DNA of 37,797 nucleotides from Chelativorans sp. ZYF759 (GTDB taxonomy: Bacteria > Pseudomonadota > Alphaproteobacteria > Rhizobiales > Rhizobiaceae): NCBI RefSeq assembly GCF_012911015.1, contig NZ_WVVV01000023.1, positions 468 through 38,264 on the forward strand. Direction: 5' to 3'. A program made the position numbers and the translations under genes. Below are positions 25,964-34,388 of this stretch, in pieces. Under the pieces are notes generated by a model. The model was not told where the DNA came from and ran no database searches. It saw only the letters and a list, made by a program, of their open reading frames with translations. Numbering within the stretch: the first letter of the stretch is position 1; the number at the start of each line of letters is the position of its first letter.

Positions 25964-27712
25964 ATGGAAATCAAACTGGTCGATCCGCGTTCGCTCGTGG
26001 AAAACCCCGACAGGGCCCGGCGTTCGAAGTCGAATCCGCAGTCCGACGCGCTGCTGCTTGCCACGATCAAGGCTGTCGGCATCGTGCAGCCGCCCGTCGT
26101 GGCGCCGCAGTCCGGTGGTGGCAATGGTTTTGTCATCGATGCCGGACACCGGCGCGTCAAGCAGGCGATCGCGGCGGGTCTGGAGGAGATCGCGGTTCTT
26201 GTCGGCGAGGCCGCCGAGGATGGCGGCGCCATGCGCTCGATGGTCGAGAACATCGCCCGCGAGAACCTCAACCCCGTCGATCAATGGCGCGCCATCGAGC
26301 GGCTGGTCGCACTCGGCTGGACCGAGGAGGCGATCGCCATGGCGCTGTCGCTGCCCGTCCGCCAGATCAGGAAGCTGCGCCTGCTCGCCAATGTCTTGCC
26401 GGCCATGCTCGACCACATGGCCAAGGGGGACATGCCCAATGAGAACCAACTGCGCACCATCGCATCCGCTTCGCTCGAGGAGCAAAGGCAAGTCTGGAAG
26501 GCGCACAAGCCGTCCAAGGCCGATCCCCAGGTCTCGTGGTGGAGCGTTGCGCAGGGCTTGACCCGGACCCGCATGTACGCCCGCGACGCGAGCTTCGGCG
26601 AGGATCTGGCGCAGGCCTACGGCATCGCCTGGGTCGAGGATTTGTTCGCGCCCGCCGACGAAGACAGCCGCTACACGACCGATGTCGAAGCGTTCCTCGG
26701 TGCCCAGCAGGAGTGGATGACCAACAACCTTCCCAAGAAGGGCGTGGTCGTCGAGGCCGGCCAGTGGGGCGAGCCCAAGCTCCCGCCCAAGGCCGAGCGC
26801 GTTTACGGCAAACCGGCCAAGTCCGATCATACCGCCATGTATCTCGATCGTGACGGCAAGGTGCAATCGGTCGCCTTCCGCATGCCGGAGACCAAGAAGC
26901 CGAAGGACAAGAATGGCGCGTCGGCAGGCGATGCGGGCGCGGACGACAACATCATCGTTTCAAAGACCCGGCCCGATGTCACGCGCAAGGGGATCGAGAT
27001 GATCGGCGATCTGCGCACCGATGCTCTGCACGAGGCGCTGTCGCGCGCACCGATCGAGGATGACACGCTGATGGCGCTGCTTGTTCTCGCCTTCGCCGGC
27101 CAGAACGTGACGGTGGCGTCCGGCGCGCGCAACATCTCCAATTACGGGGCGGCAAGCCTTGGTGAACATGCCGCTCATCTGTTCGATCAGGACGGTAAGC
27201 TCGAGTTCGATACGGACACGTTGCGCATCGCGGTGCGGTCCCTGCTGATCGATGTGTTGTCGTGCCGTGAGAACCGGTCGGACAGTGGTGTGGTCGCCCG
27301 AGTCGCGGGCGATGCGATCGGCGCCGACAACTTCATGCCCAACATGGGGACGGAAGATTTTCTGTCGTGCCTGTCGCGTCCAGCGCTCGAGGCCTCCTGC
27401 GCGGACACATCCGTGCTGCCTCGGCAGAAGGTCAAGGACACCCGCACGGCCTTGGTCGAGCATTTCAAGGAGGACCACTTCGTCCATCCCTCGGCGCTGT
27501 TCGCCCCCGATCCGGCAAAGCTAGGCGCCTGGCTGAAGAAGCACGAGGCCGTTGAGCAGCCCGACGACGATGGCATGTCGGCGGACCAGGACGAGCTGGA
27601 GGGCGATGCGACCATCGAGCCGGCTCATGACGATGTCGATGAGGCTCCATCCGTCCACGACGGAGCTTGCGAGGACGATGACGCCGACGGTTTTCGCGAG
27701 GCCGCCGAGTAG
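25964..27712 (+). CDS. ParB N-terminal domain protein, orphan
   Basis: This is a 582-residue protein, much longer than chromosomal ParB (about 300). The N-terminal ParB/Srx domain has FVIDAGHRRVKQAI near residue 60 and ENIARENLNPVDQW near 95, the box matching the ParB GERR and ENIQR motifs. A helix-turn-helix follows (WTEEAIAMALSLPVRQIRKL, about 118-137). The long middle region is of unknown fold, and the tail from about 545 is strongly acidic. In segregation ParB proteins this fold binds CTP and parS DNA, but no parA is adjacent. It may act as a regulator or DNA-loading factor of the element. GAAGGAG precedes the start. Confidence 0.82.
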   Translation: MEIKLVDPRSLVENPDRARRSKSNPQSDALLLATIKAVGIVQPPVVAPQSGGGNGFVIDAGHRRVKQAIAAGLEEIAVLVGEAAEDGGAMRSMVENIARENLNPVDQWRAIERLVALGWTEEAIAMALSLPVRQIRKLRLLANVLPAMLDHMAKGDMPNENQLRTIASASLEEQRQVWKAHKPSKADPQVSWWSVAQGLTRTRMYARDASFGEDLAQAYGIAWVEDLFAPADEDSRYTTDVEAFLGAQQEWMTNNLPKKGVVVEAGQWGEPKLPPKAERVYGKPAKSDHTAMYLDRDGKVQSVAFRMPETKKPKDKNGASAGDAGADDNIIVSKTRPDVTRKGIEMIGDLRTDALHEALSRAPIEDDTLMALLVLAFAGQNVTVASGARNISNYGAASLGEHAAHLFDQDGKLEFDTDTLRIAVRSLLIDVLSCRENRSDSGVVARVAGDAIGADNFMPNMGTEDFLSCLSRPALEASCADTSVLPRQKVKDTRTALVEHFKEDHFVHPSALFAPDPAKLGAWLKKHEAVEQPDDDGMSADQDELEGDATIEPAHDDVDEAPSVHDGACEDDDADGFREAAE

Positions 27713-27741
27713 CAGCGCGTTGCTTTTTTCCGATCGCCATC

Positions 27742-27777
27742 CCGCCGCCGGTGTCCTCACCGGCGGCGGTTTCGTTT
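27742..27777 (+). terminator. Strong intrinsic terminator after the ParB-like gene
   Basis: CCGCCGCCGGTG, a TCCT loop and CACCGGCGGCGG form a perfect 12-bp stem, followed by TTTCGTTT. Only 26 bp separate it from the next start, so it could also act as an attenuator for the genes behind it. Confidence 0.8.
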
Positions 27778-27803
27778 CCACCATGAGCAACACGGAGACA
27801 ACT

Positions 27804-28280
27804 ATGTCCGCTCAACTAATCCATGACCTCGTTCCGCTCGGCTCGATCGTGACCTATTCCGACGGATCACCACGCCCGCCCGAACGCCATCGCAAGAAAC
27901 TCGCCGCCTGGGAGAACCGCAACAGCGGGGGCCGTCTGATCCGCAAACAGGCCGAAACCCGCATCGGCAACGCCACGCTGCCTGCGTCCATCACCCTCCA
28001 CAAGGGCGACTATGGAAGCCAGGGCACGATCGTCCTGCGCGTTCACCAGACTTTTTCGGTGAACAGTGACCTCAAATTCGCGGTCAAGGAGCGGCCGGCC
28101 ATCGGCTCCGTCCTCGTGCTCGAGCGCCCGGGCGAGGATGCCGAACTGGTCTATCTCGCCAGCCATCGTGCGGATGCGGAGGAATGGCTGTCGCGGCATG
28201 GCTATCCGAACGCCGTATTGCAGGAAGTCACGGCGGACGCCGTTGCCGCCGACACCGTCGAGGGGAGGGCGGCAGCATGA
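27804..28280 (+). CDS. Conserved-looking protein of unknown function
   Basis: ATG 27804 has GGAG (27794-27797) six bases upstream; the alternative ATG 27783 has none, so 158 residues are predicted. It contains DLVPLGSIVTYSDGSPRPPE, then PASITLHKGDYGSQGTIVL and TFSVNSDLKFAVKERP, suggesting a compact beta-rich fold. I do not recognise a named domain. It overlaps the DUF7007 gene by four bases (ATGA) and heads a three-gene coupled unit. Confidence 0.7.
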   Translation: MSAQLIHDLVPLGSIVTYSDGSPRPPERHRKKLAAWENRNSGGRLIRKQAETRIGNATLPASITLHKGDYGSQGTIVLRVHQTFSVNSDLKFAVKERPAIGSVLVLERPGEDAELVYLASHRADAEEWLSRHGYPNAVLQEVTADAVAADTVEGRAAA

Positions 28281-29164
28281 GCGCGACCACCACCCGGAAT
28301 CGAGACGACGAGGCCCCCGGTTACCCGGGGGTTTCTTTTGGCCGCAGCGCCGATGGCCTGCTCGTGGCCCTCGTCGGTGAGAGCGCTTTCGCCATGCTCC
28401 CGGCCCGTGAGGGCCGGCACTATCTCGTCACGGGGTGGCGTATCCGCCGGCCGATGTCTCAATGGACGCGGTCGGATTTTTACGGACATTCGGGCGAGAT
28501 TGCCGATGAGGATGCATTCAGGGCAAGAGTGCTCGAACAGGCCGAACACAGCCAAGAAAAGCTGGCGCTCGGCCGGCGCGAAGAGCGATCGAGCGCGTAT
28601 ACCCCATGGGGTCCGTCACAGGGAGCGACCGTCTTTGCCGAGGGTGTGGTCTGTCATTCGACCGCTGGCCATGGCGGGTTCCATCTGTCCGTCGAGCGTA
28701 ACAGCAAGGTTCATCCTTTGCTTCGTGATGGCGGCGGCTTCTACGAAGAGGATGAGGCCTGGGCGATCGTGGCGATCACCTTCCCACATTTGTTCACCAG
28801 CTTCGAGCGCCGCTGCGCCGAATGCACAATGAAGGACAGCTACCCGGACGCATGGGAGGCAATCACCGGCACGGTATTGCAGCCGGGAAAGTCCCGGAAG
28901 AAGGACGAGCGGGCCTTTCGTCAGGAACACGCCGCCGACTGGGTCGTGGTTTCCGCGATCATTTCGGGCCACGAGAAGGGTTTTGTCGAGTGCATTGCCA
29001 CGCTCGGTGCCAGGCGCGGTATCGGCACCGAGGAACGCCGCTTTCTCGTTCCCGCCGACGAATACGACATTGGCTGGTTCGGCTTCGTCATCGATCCCGA
29101 TCGTCATCCTGTCCATGCCGGCCCGTCGAGCTTTGTCGGCTGGCAGGGGAGGGGATCGCGATGA
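28277..29164 (+). CDS. DUF7007-like protein
   Basis: This 295-residue protein begins at ATG 28277, inside the stop of the previous gene. Its best conserved-looking core reads TPWGPSQGATVFAEGVVCHS, followed by TAGHGGFHLS and GGFYEEDEAWAIVAITFPHL. I link this to DUF7007 from memory, with moderate certainty. No enzyme function is known to me. It overlaps the next gene by four bases, so three proteins are probably made in fixed ratio. Confidence 0.65.
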   Translation: MSATTTRNRDDEAPGYPGVSFGRSADGLLVALVGESAFAMLPAREGRHYLVTGWRIRRPMSQWTRSDFYGHSGEIADEDAFRARVLEQAEHSQEKLALGRREERSSAYTPWGPSQGATVFAEGVVCHSTAGHGGFHLSVERNSKVHPLLRDGGGFYEEDEAWAIVAITFPHLFTSFERRCAECTMKDSYPDAWEAITGTVLQPGKSRKKDERAFRQEHAADWVVVSAIISGHEKGFVECIATLGARRGIGTEERRFLVPADEYDIGWFGFVIDPDRHPVHAGPSSFVGWQGRGSR

Positions 29165-29496
29165 CCCTATCCCCCGAATTGCGCCGACGGCTTTCTCGCA
29201 TGCAAGAAGCCCGCCGGCAGACACAGCGGCAACTCGACATGATCGACCGGCAGATCACACGCCGCATGACGGCGCTGATACCGCAATTGCAGCCGAGGCA
29301 GTCGGCCTGTCGCCGGGGCAAGGCACCGGACGCGTGCGCGTTTCTTGTGCGGTATCGGTCGCACCATGCAGCCCTGACTGCCGAACGCCAACCCGAGATC
29401 GACGCGCTTTCCCGAAAGCTGGCTCGGCAGGATCTTGGCATCGTTCGATTCCTTGAACGCCATGCAGGCCATCTCGATCATCGACGTGCGGCGTAA
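29161..29496 (+). CDS. Small basic protein of unknown function
   Basis: This 111-residue protein starts at ATG 29161, overlapping the previous stop (ATGA). It is very basic and probably coiled coil near the N-terminus (MQEARRQTQRQLDMIDRQIT), and ends in RHAGHLDHRRAA. I do not recognise a family. Strict coupling to the DUF7007 gene supports it as a real gene. Confidence 0.6.
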   Translation: MTLSPELRRRLSRMQEARRQTQRQLDMIDRQITRRMTALIPQLQPRQSACRRGKAPDACAFLVRYRSHHAALTAERQPEIDALSRKLARQDLGIVRFLERHAGHLDHRRAA

Positions 29497-29955
29497 CGGT
29501 CAGCCTGTCTGCCGAAAGGTCAGGCGTCTGTCCCAGAGGTCGGCTGGTCGTTTGGGCATAGCCGATTGCCTGGGTGGGGGATCTGCGTGCTCGGTTGCGG
29601 CATGATGGCAGGGCGGTTTCTCATGGCGACCTGTCCTTGAATCCCCGTGTCGATAGCGAGGCCCTTGTCCGGCTTCCCTTCGTTCGGTGTGCGGTCCTAA
29701 ACCGGCGGCCGTTCGCTTCAAGGCCGCGTTCCGCGCCGCGGGGCGGCCGGAAGGCGCCACACTCGACAGGGCGGCTCCGCGTCCCGCGCGAGGGCCAAAG
29801 ACCCTGCTTGTCCGCAAACCCACCCCGCTCGTGTCGGCCCTTCCGGACCCTGAAGCGGCCGTCGTTCCGCCGGTTTTGGCTGGACCGCGCCCGAAGGGAG
29901 GGCCGGTCAAGGAACCGGTCCAGGCCTTCGGGGAAACCCAAGGAAAGGAAATACC
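29497..29955 (+). other. Gene-free GC-rich leader
   Basis: I see no gene in these 459 bp. The second half is a GC-rich, hairpin-prone leader to the gene at 29956. It holds CCTTCCGGACC at 29839-29849 and the 18-bp block at 29933-29950, both found again before the DUF736 gene. Confidence 0.5.
29933..29950 (+). repeat. Leader block shared with the DUF736 gene, copy 1
   Basis: GAAACCCAAGGAAAGGAA occurs here and at 35951-35968, each time just before a start codon and including the ribosome binding site. Confidence 0.75.
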
Positions 29956-30543
29956 ATGACCAAATCCGCTCGCTCCTCCCGCCAGTCCGCGCGCGTTGTC
30001 CCGTCGCGCAAGGGCGCCACCCTCGAAATGGTCCGGCTTTGCTGCCCCGACGCCAGCCAGGCGACCCTCATCTCCGAGAGCTTCGGCCGTCCCGTTCTCG
30101 ACAGTGACGGGATTCGCAATCTCCACGAGAAGTTCATCATCGAGACGGCCGATGCCCTCAATGAGGGCCTGGGCGAACGGGCGATGCAGATTCACCTCCA
30201 GCGCATCGTCGGCGCATTTGTCGGCTCGGCCCATGGAGCCGGCCAGTTCTACAGCCGGGCCGTGACCGAAGCCCGTGACGCCACAGCCAAGGCTGCCAAC
30301 GACATGCGCGACGAAGACCTCGATGGCCCGGTCGGCTTCGACAGTGCTGCCCAGCGCAAGCGTGAGTTCGCAGCCGATATGGGCGTTCAGTCCCATGCGT
30401 TGCGTATGGCAGCCGAAGGCACTGTTGCCGCTTACGAACATGTCGTCGGCGAGAAGTGGAAGCCCTTTGAGCGCGCCGTCGAAAACCCCGGCCAGACCGT
30501 CGACCGCAAGGCGGCCGAACTGCAACTGGCTGCTCTCGGTTAA
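29956..30543 (+). CDS. Protein of unknown function, 195 residues
   Basis: The start MTKSARSSRQSARVVPSRKG lies five bases after the AAGGAAAGGAA of the shared leader block. The N-terminus is basic. The rest is predicted helical with no membrane segment (FIIETADALNEGLGERAMQI, then VGAFVGSAHGAGQFYSRAVT). I do not recognise a domain. A strong hairpin terminator follows 10 bp after the stop, so it is probably a single-gene unit. Its leader links it to the DUF736 gene in regulation or ancestry. Confidence 0.65.
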   Translation: MTKSARSSRQSARVVPSRKGATLEMVRLCCPDASQATLISESFGRPVLDSDGIRNLHEKFIIETADALNEGLGERAMQIHLQRIVGAFVGSAHGAGQFYSRAVTEARDATAKAANDMRDEDLDGPVGFDSAAQRKREFAADMGVQSHALRMAAEGTVAAYEHVVGEKWKPFERAVENPGQTVDRKAAELQLAALG

Positions 30544-30553
30544 ACCCCCACGG

Positions 30554-30575
30554 GAGCGGGGCTTCGGCTCCGCTC
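30554..30575 (+). terminator. Intrinsic terminator with TTCG loop
   Basis: GAGCGGGGC, a TTCG loop and GCTCCGCTC form a 9-bp stem with one G-T pair, followed by TTTCC. Confidence 0.65.
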
Positions 30576-30609
30576 TTTCCAGGGTCGAGTAAGCGCCATT
30601 GACGGAAAG

Positions 30610-30631
30610 ACGTAAATTACCTATTTTACGT
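30610..30631. promoter_or_regulatory. Operator-like inverted repeat before the Phd/MazF-like pair
   Basis: ACGTAAA at 30610-30616 and TTTACGT at 30625-30631 are exact inverted repeats eight bases apart, in a short AT-rich island 22 bp before the antitoxin start. Autoregulation by the antitoxin is the likely use. Confidence 0.65.
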
Positions 30632-30652
30632 GGAACTTATGGAGCAGCCTCG

Positions 30653-30907
30653 ATGAAGCAGTTCACCTTCTCTGAAATGAACCGATCCTCCGGGGAGATC
30701 CTGGAGGCGGCCCTTATCGAGCCGGTCGTGCTGACCAAACACGGCAAGGAAAAGCTCTATGTGCTTTCGGCGCGGGAATACAATCGCATGCGGGGTAAGC
30801 CAAGCCCGACGAAGGCTTATTCCCTGCATGACGCGCCCGAGGAGGTCCACAACGAGCTCATGTCGGGGATAGATGCAATTCTCGACGTGAACGAGCCCGA
30901 TGCTTGA
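30653..30907 (+). CDS. Phd/YefM-type antitoxin
   Basis: This 84-residue protein contains FSEMNRSSGEILEAALIEPV, then VLTKHGKEKLYVLSAREYNR. This is the Phd/YefM N-terminal DNA-binding fold, followed by an acidic toxin-wrapping tail. It overlaps the next gene by eight bases. The order antitoxin then toxin, and the inverted repeat upstream, fit an autoregulated type II module. Confidence 0.78.
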   Translation: MKQFTFSEMNRSSGEILEAALIEPVVLTKHGKEKLYVLSAREYNRMRGKPSPTKAYSLHDAPEEVHNELMSGIDAILDVNEPDA

Positions 30908-31295
30908 GCAAGGCGACGTCGCCGAATTTTACTATCTCTGGCATCGCGAAGCCCAACAGGGTGAGGAATCAGGCCGGAAACCTCGGCCTGTCTGTATCGT
31001 CATCAAAACGCCAGGCAATCCCGACATTGTGTTCCTCTTTCCCTTCACCTCGAAAGCCCCGCTGCCCGGTCAATTGGCGTTGAGTGTGCCGGAGACGGAA
31101 TGTCGCCGCATCGGTCTGACCGCTCCCTGCTGGATCGTCCTCGATGAGTACAACCGCGTTGAGACGGACAAGGACTACGACTTCGTGTCGACCGAGCCGA
31201 TCGGATCGGTCAGTGCGGCGTATCTGCGCGAGATTGCCGCAACGATCAGGCAGGCGGCAAGATCCGCTCCCCTCAAGGCCGTGAAGCGAACCTGA
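30900..31295 (+). CDS. MazF/PemK-like toxin candidate
   Basis: This 131-residue protein begins MLEQGDVAEFYYLWHREAQQ. GDVAEF, GRKPRPVCIV and FLFPFTSKAP align by eye with the MazF/PemK elements GDI, RPALVV and PLTS; IVLDEYNRVE corresponds to the dimer-strand region. MazF toxins cut mRNA. Similarity is moderate and the activity is inferred mainly from the coupled Phd-like partner. It could instead be a PemK-like protein of other function. Confidence 0.6.
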   Translation: MLEQGDVAEFYYLWHREAQQGEESGRKPRPVCIVIKTPGNPDIVFLFPFTSKAPLPGQLALSVPETECRRIGLTAPCWIVLDEYNRVETDKDYDFVSTEPIGSVSAAYLREIAATIRQAARSAPLKAVKRT

Positions 31296-31619
31296 TCCCG
31301 AGACCGGCGTTGCGCCTGGAAGGCCTGAAACCCACGCTGATATAGCATGAGGATCCGCACCCTGGTGCGCTGCTGAGAAAGCGTCCCGGCGGAAGATGAT
31401 CCCGTGTTCGATGGCGCACGACATGGGCTCTGTGTCCGCAGGCGGTCCAATCCCGCTCTTTTTGGGATGGCTTTCCTGATCCGGCTCCGGATCTTCCACG
31501 ATCAACCCTTGAAGGGTCCGCTAGCAAGCTGCGGCCGCTTGGCTTCGCCTGCGCGGTGATCGCGCCCGGAGCCGGACACTTACGGAGCCATCGAGCGGGA
31601 TCGGCCCGCTCCGAGGATG
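31296..31619 (+). other. Gene-free leader left of the group II intron
   Basis: I see no gene here. A near-perfect palindrome GATCCGG-CT-CCGGATC lies at 31478-31493, and further GC-rich hairpins follow. If the intron is removed, this stretch becomes the leader of the 61-residue gene at 33918. Confidence 0.45.
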
Positions 31620-31678
31620 GTAGAGTAGGGATGAAGCGCTCCGTCTGCGAGCAGGTGAGTTTCTTCATCCCTCTCACC

Positions 31679-31712
31679 GAACCGGACGTGCGAGTTTCCA
31701 TGCATCCGGCTC
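31679..31712 (-). ncRNA. Group II intron domain V
   Basis: The 34-base element begins GAGCCGG and ends CCGGTTC on the minus strand, giving the conserved stem with the AGC catalytic triad. Its length is the standard 34 bases. It lies between the RT stop and the 3' end, as expected of a splicing-competent intron. Confidence 0.85.
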
Positions 31713-31742
31713 TCCATGCGTGACGATTGTCACGGGTGGACC

Positions 31743-33269
31743 TCACGTTTCCGCGAGGGTCTGGAATGCCTCCCAGAACTTGTCGGCTCCCTTCTGGAAC
31801 CACTCGCCCGGACTGGCATTCCATCCGTTCGGTATTCGCATGCCCCGGTGCGGATAGCGCCTTGTCCCACCTTCGCGAAGGAACCGCAGTTTGCTGCGGC
31901 CATCGACCCAGCGGTAACGCTCTCCTTGAACGTTGACTGTGAAGCGACGCCGTATCTGTTTCCAGTGCGTCTTATGGTGCTTCCTTTTCAGCCATCGCTC
32001 GATGCGCTGCCTTATCCACCAGTCAAGGCTGGTGAAGTCCTGATATGCCCGTACGGCGTAACGATAGTAGTTGCGCCATCCGAGAAGGACTGGATTGAGC
32101 GTTTCGATCAGAGTGGCGAGAGGATATCCGGTTGGGATATCTTTCACCATGCCTTTGATCTTGTGTCGCAGGTCATTCAGCTTGCTCCTCGGTATGATGA
32201 GTTTGCCGACTGGGCGTCCTGTGTGGATCGCCTTGGCCTGCACCACCCGGTAGCCGAGGAAGTTGAAGCCCTCTTCGACACTGGTGATCGCGGTTTTCTC
32301 CATCGATAACTCCATGCGCAGTTCCGTTTTCAGGAACTGCGCCAGCGCCTGCTTTTCTGCTTCCGCCTGTTCCCGCGTCCCCTCGACAAGGATGACAAAG
32401 TCATCCGCATACCTGACCATATAGAATGCAGGCCGACCGTTCTTGCGGTCATCAAACCGCCGGTTGGTGGCATTCCGGGCCGGTTCGCGAGGATGCGTGG
32501 ACCAACGACCATATCGCTCATCGAGAACTGTCAGATAGATATTCGACAGCATCGGTGAGATGATCCCGCCTTGCGGCGAGCCGGTGACCGGATGACGTAT
32601 AGTCCCCTCGATCATCACGCCAGCCTTCAAGAACGCGAGTACCAACCGCAGGATCTTGCGATCCGAAATGCGGCGTCGTACCCGCTCCATCAGGACATGA
32701 TGATCAATAGCGTCGAAGCAACCCTTGATGTCACCTTCAATCACATAGCCGTACACGGATGGTCCGTGCTTGGTCGGTTGAAGGCAGTACTGGATTTTCG
32801 CCAGCGCATCATGGGTGCTCCGTCCTTTTCGGAACCCGTATGAGGTCGGATAGAAATCCGCCTCGAAGATGGGCTCCAGGATCAGCTTCAAAGCCATTTG
32901 CACCAGTCGGTCGGTCAGCGTGGGAATGCCGAGCGGGCGGAACTTTCCCGGTTTGCCAGGCTTCGGGATGAGCCGTTGCCTGACAGGTTCGGGTCGGTAA
33001 TTTCCGTTGCGAAGGGCCTCGCGTATTTCATCGAGGAACCCCATCACGCCGTCGGAACGCATTTCGACCGTGCGCCGCGTGACCCCGTCTGTGCCGGGTG
33101 TTTGACTGCCGCGATTGCGGGCAAGCCGTTCCCAAGCATAGATCAGGGTTCTACGGTCGCATACGAGATTGAACAGATCGGCAAACACCTTGTCGGCGTC
33201 GCCGTTGCTCCACCGATACAGCTTGCGCTGCATGTCGAGGACGAACGAGGTATTCACCGCGCTGGACAT
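31743..33269 (-). CDS. ltrA: Group II intron reverse transcriptase/maturase
   Basis: ATG 33269 follows AGGAGGTGG on its strand and gives 508 residues; the frame is open 16 codons further. RT domains are intact. They include RLIPKPGKPGKFRPLGIPTL, TSYGFRKGRSTHDAL, SPQGGIISPMLSNIYL and the active site Y287-A-D-D290. The maturase (X) domain follows (LNPVLLGWRNYYRYAVRAYQ, then WIRQRIERWLKRKHHKTHWK). I see no C-terminal HNH endonuclease cysteines, so mobility would use the endonuclease-independent route known for such introns. The protein helps the intron RNA splice and copies it into new DNA sites. Confidence 0.92.
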   Translation of the reverse strand: MSSAVNTSFVLDMQRKLYRWSNGDADKVFADLFNLVCDRRTLIYAWERLARNRGSQTPGTDGVTRRTVEMRSDGVMGFLDEIREALRNGNYRPEPVRQRLIPKPGKPGKFRPLGIPTLTDRLVQMALKLILEPIFEADFYPTSYGFRKGRSTHDALAKIQYCLQPTKHGPSVYGYVIEGDIKGCFDAIDHHVLMERVRRRISDRKILRLVLAFLKAGVMIEGTIRHPVTGSPQGGIISPMLSNIYLTVLDERYGRWSTHPREPARNATNRRFDDRKNGRPAFYMVRYADDFVILVEGTREQAEAEKQALAQFLKTELRMELSMEKTAITSVEEGFNFLGYRVVQAKAIHTGRPVGKLIIPRSKLNDLRHKIKGMVKDIPTGYPLATLIETLNPVLLGWRNYYRYAVRAYQDFTSLDWWIRQRIERWLKRKHHKTHWKQIRRRFTVNVQGERYRWVDGRSKLRFLREGGTRRYPHRGMRIPNGWNASPGEWFQKGADKFWEAFQTLAET

Positions 33270-33917
33270 ACGTCCACCTCCTGCCTGCAAGTTGTACCCA
33301 CTGCCTCCCTTCGCCATGTGGACGGCTTTCCCGCCCTCGGACTACTACGGAGGCTCCGCCCCCTGTCATCACGCTCGCTGGTCGCTTCAGCCATCTGCCG
33401 CCCGAGGGCCGCAGAGGCGATGACAAGGTTCTTGGGTTCCGCTTTCGATCTCTCACCTGCTTTAGGCGCCGACTCTACCCCGTGTGGAATCCGGCCCTGG
33501 CGCCACGCAAGCAAACGCCAAGGCTGACGAACGGTACACCGCACGTCCCCAGTCCGTGTAGGCTCAGCACGGACCAACGCTCCACCGGCCTGCGTTTTCG
33601 TTCGCAGACCGCCCCGCCCACTTCCGGGTTGGCGGGAGACATTTAGTAACGAGGCGTCCGCCATCGGTTCGGTTGCCCTCGCCATGGCAGGTTCGCACGC
33701 CGGACCGCTCACGGGACCGGAAGTCCCCGCCCGTCCGGCTTCAATGGGTTCTGCTGATTTATGGCTCCCCGGAAGCACCCGGTTTACCTCACCCATCTGC
33801 TTAACACCGCGTGTTGCGTCACACGGCGTGCGGGGTCTTCCACCCCGCGAGATCGAGAACGGCTGAAAAGTCAAAGCACTCCTTTCTCCAACTTGCCCCA
33901 ACGCACGAGCCCAAAAA

Positions 33918-34103
33918 ATGTCGCACAATCTGGAACTCGCACAAAAACACGCCTGGCACCTCGCCCGCACCCTCATGACCACCGTCATCCTCTTCAAGTC
34001 CGATAGCGAGTACGGCGTCCTGCCGGCCGACGATCTCGACGACGCCGATGTGGTCGCCCTCTACGAATATGATCCATTCGCCGGTGCGCGGTCGGTTCAC
34101 TGA
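33918..34103 (+). CDS. 61-residue protein of unknown function
   Basis: The frame MSHNLELAQKHAWHLARTLM, then GVLPADDLDDADVVALYEYD, has strongly C-biased third positions like its neighbours and ends before a clear terminator, so it is probably a real gene. I do not recognise a family. The group II intron ends 11 bp before its ATG. The insertion changes GGAG of the reconstructed ribosome site to CGAG and cuts the gene from its old leader, so expression may be reduced. Confidence 0.6.
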   Translation: MSHNLELAQKHAWHLARTLMTTVILFKSDSEYGVLPADDLDDADVVALYEYDPFAGARSVH

Positions 34104-34123
34104 ACCGGCCACATTGCCCTGCA

Positions 34124-34145
34124 GCGCCCTGCTTCGGCAGGGCGC
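34124..34145 (+). terminator. Intrinsic terminator after the 61-residue gene
   Basis: GCGCCCTGC, a TTCG loop and GCAGGGCGC form a perfect 9-bp stem, followed by CTTCTTCTG. The next 240 bp to ardC are GC-rich leader without a gene. Confidence 0.75.
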
Positions 34146-34388
34146 CTTCTTCTGTTCAGCGGATGCATGCCGAACGCGCTTCGTGTGCGGGGAAGGGAAG
34201 AATTCCGCACATCGCGATCCGTCCCGGTCGGCGGCTCAAGCCGGACCCGGGTGCAGGCGCAACGGCTTCGCCGTCCTCCTCTTCGTGCCGGCCCCTTCGG
34301 GGTGCGCCGACCCCCGCTTGGCCCGGCTGGCGGACCGCCGTGACGGGGTCGCGATGGGCGCGACCTCCCGAATGGAGGTTCAGGAAAA

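Larger units (their letters stand above)
31620..33906 (-). mobile_element. Group II intron with reverse transcriptase
   Basis: On the minus strand the element starts with the group II 5' consensus GTGCG (33906-33902). It contains a structured region of about 640 bp, the RT gene, a canonical domain V and a domain VI-like stem (GGGATGAAG / CTTCATCCC), and ends in CTACTCTAC near 31620. The ends are good to within a few bases. Length is about 2.29 kb. Joining the flanks gives GAGGATG-GAGCCCAAAAAATG, which restores GGAG eight bases before the ATG of the gene at 33918. This supports both boundaries. The intron lies antisense to that gene and so cannot be removed from its mRNA by splicing. Confidence 0.85.

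Noticed and set aside
29500-30525. 341-codon minus-strand frame opposite the 29956 gene
   Set aside because: It spans a noncoding leader and the complement of a better gene, as long false frames often do in GC-rich DNA.
33254-33997. 247-codon minus-strand frame upstream of the intron RT
   Set aside because: It lies in the structured 5' RNA domains of the group II intron and crosses the intron boundary.
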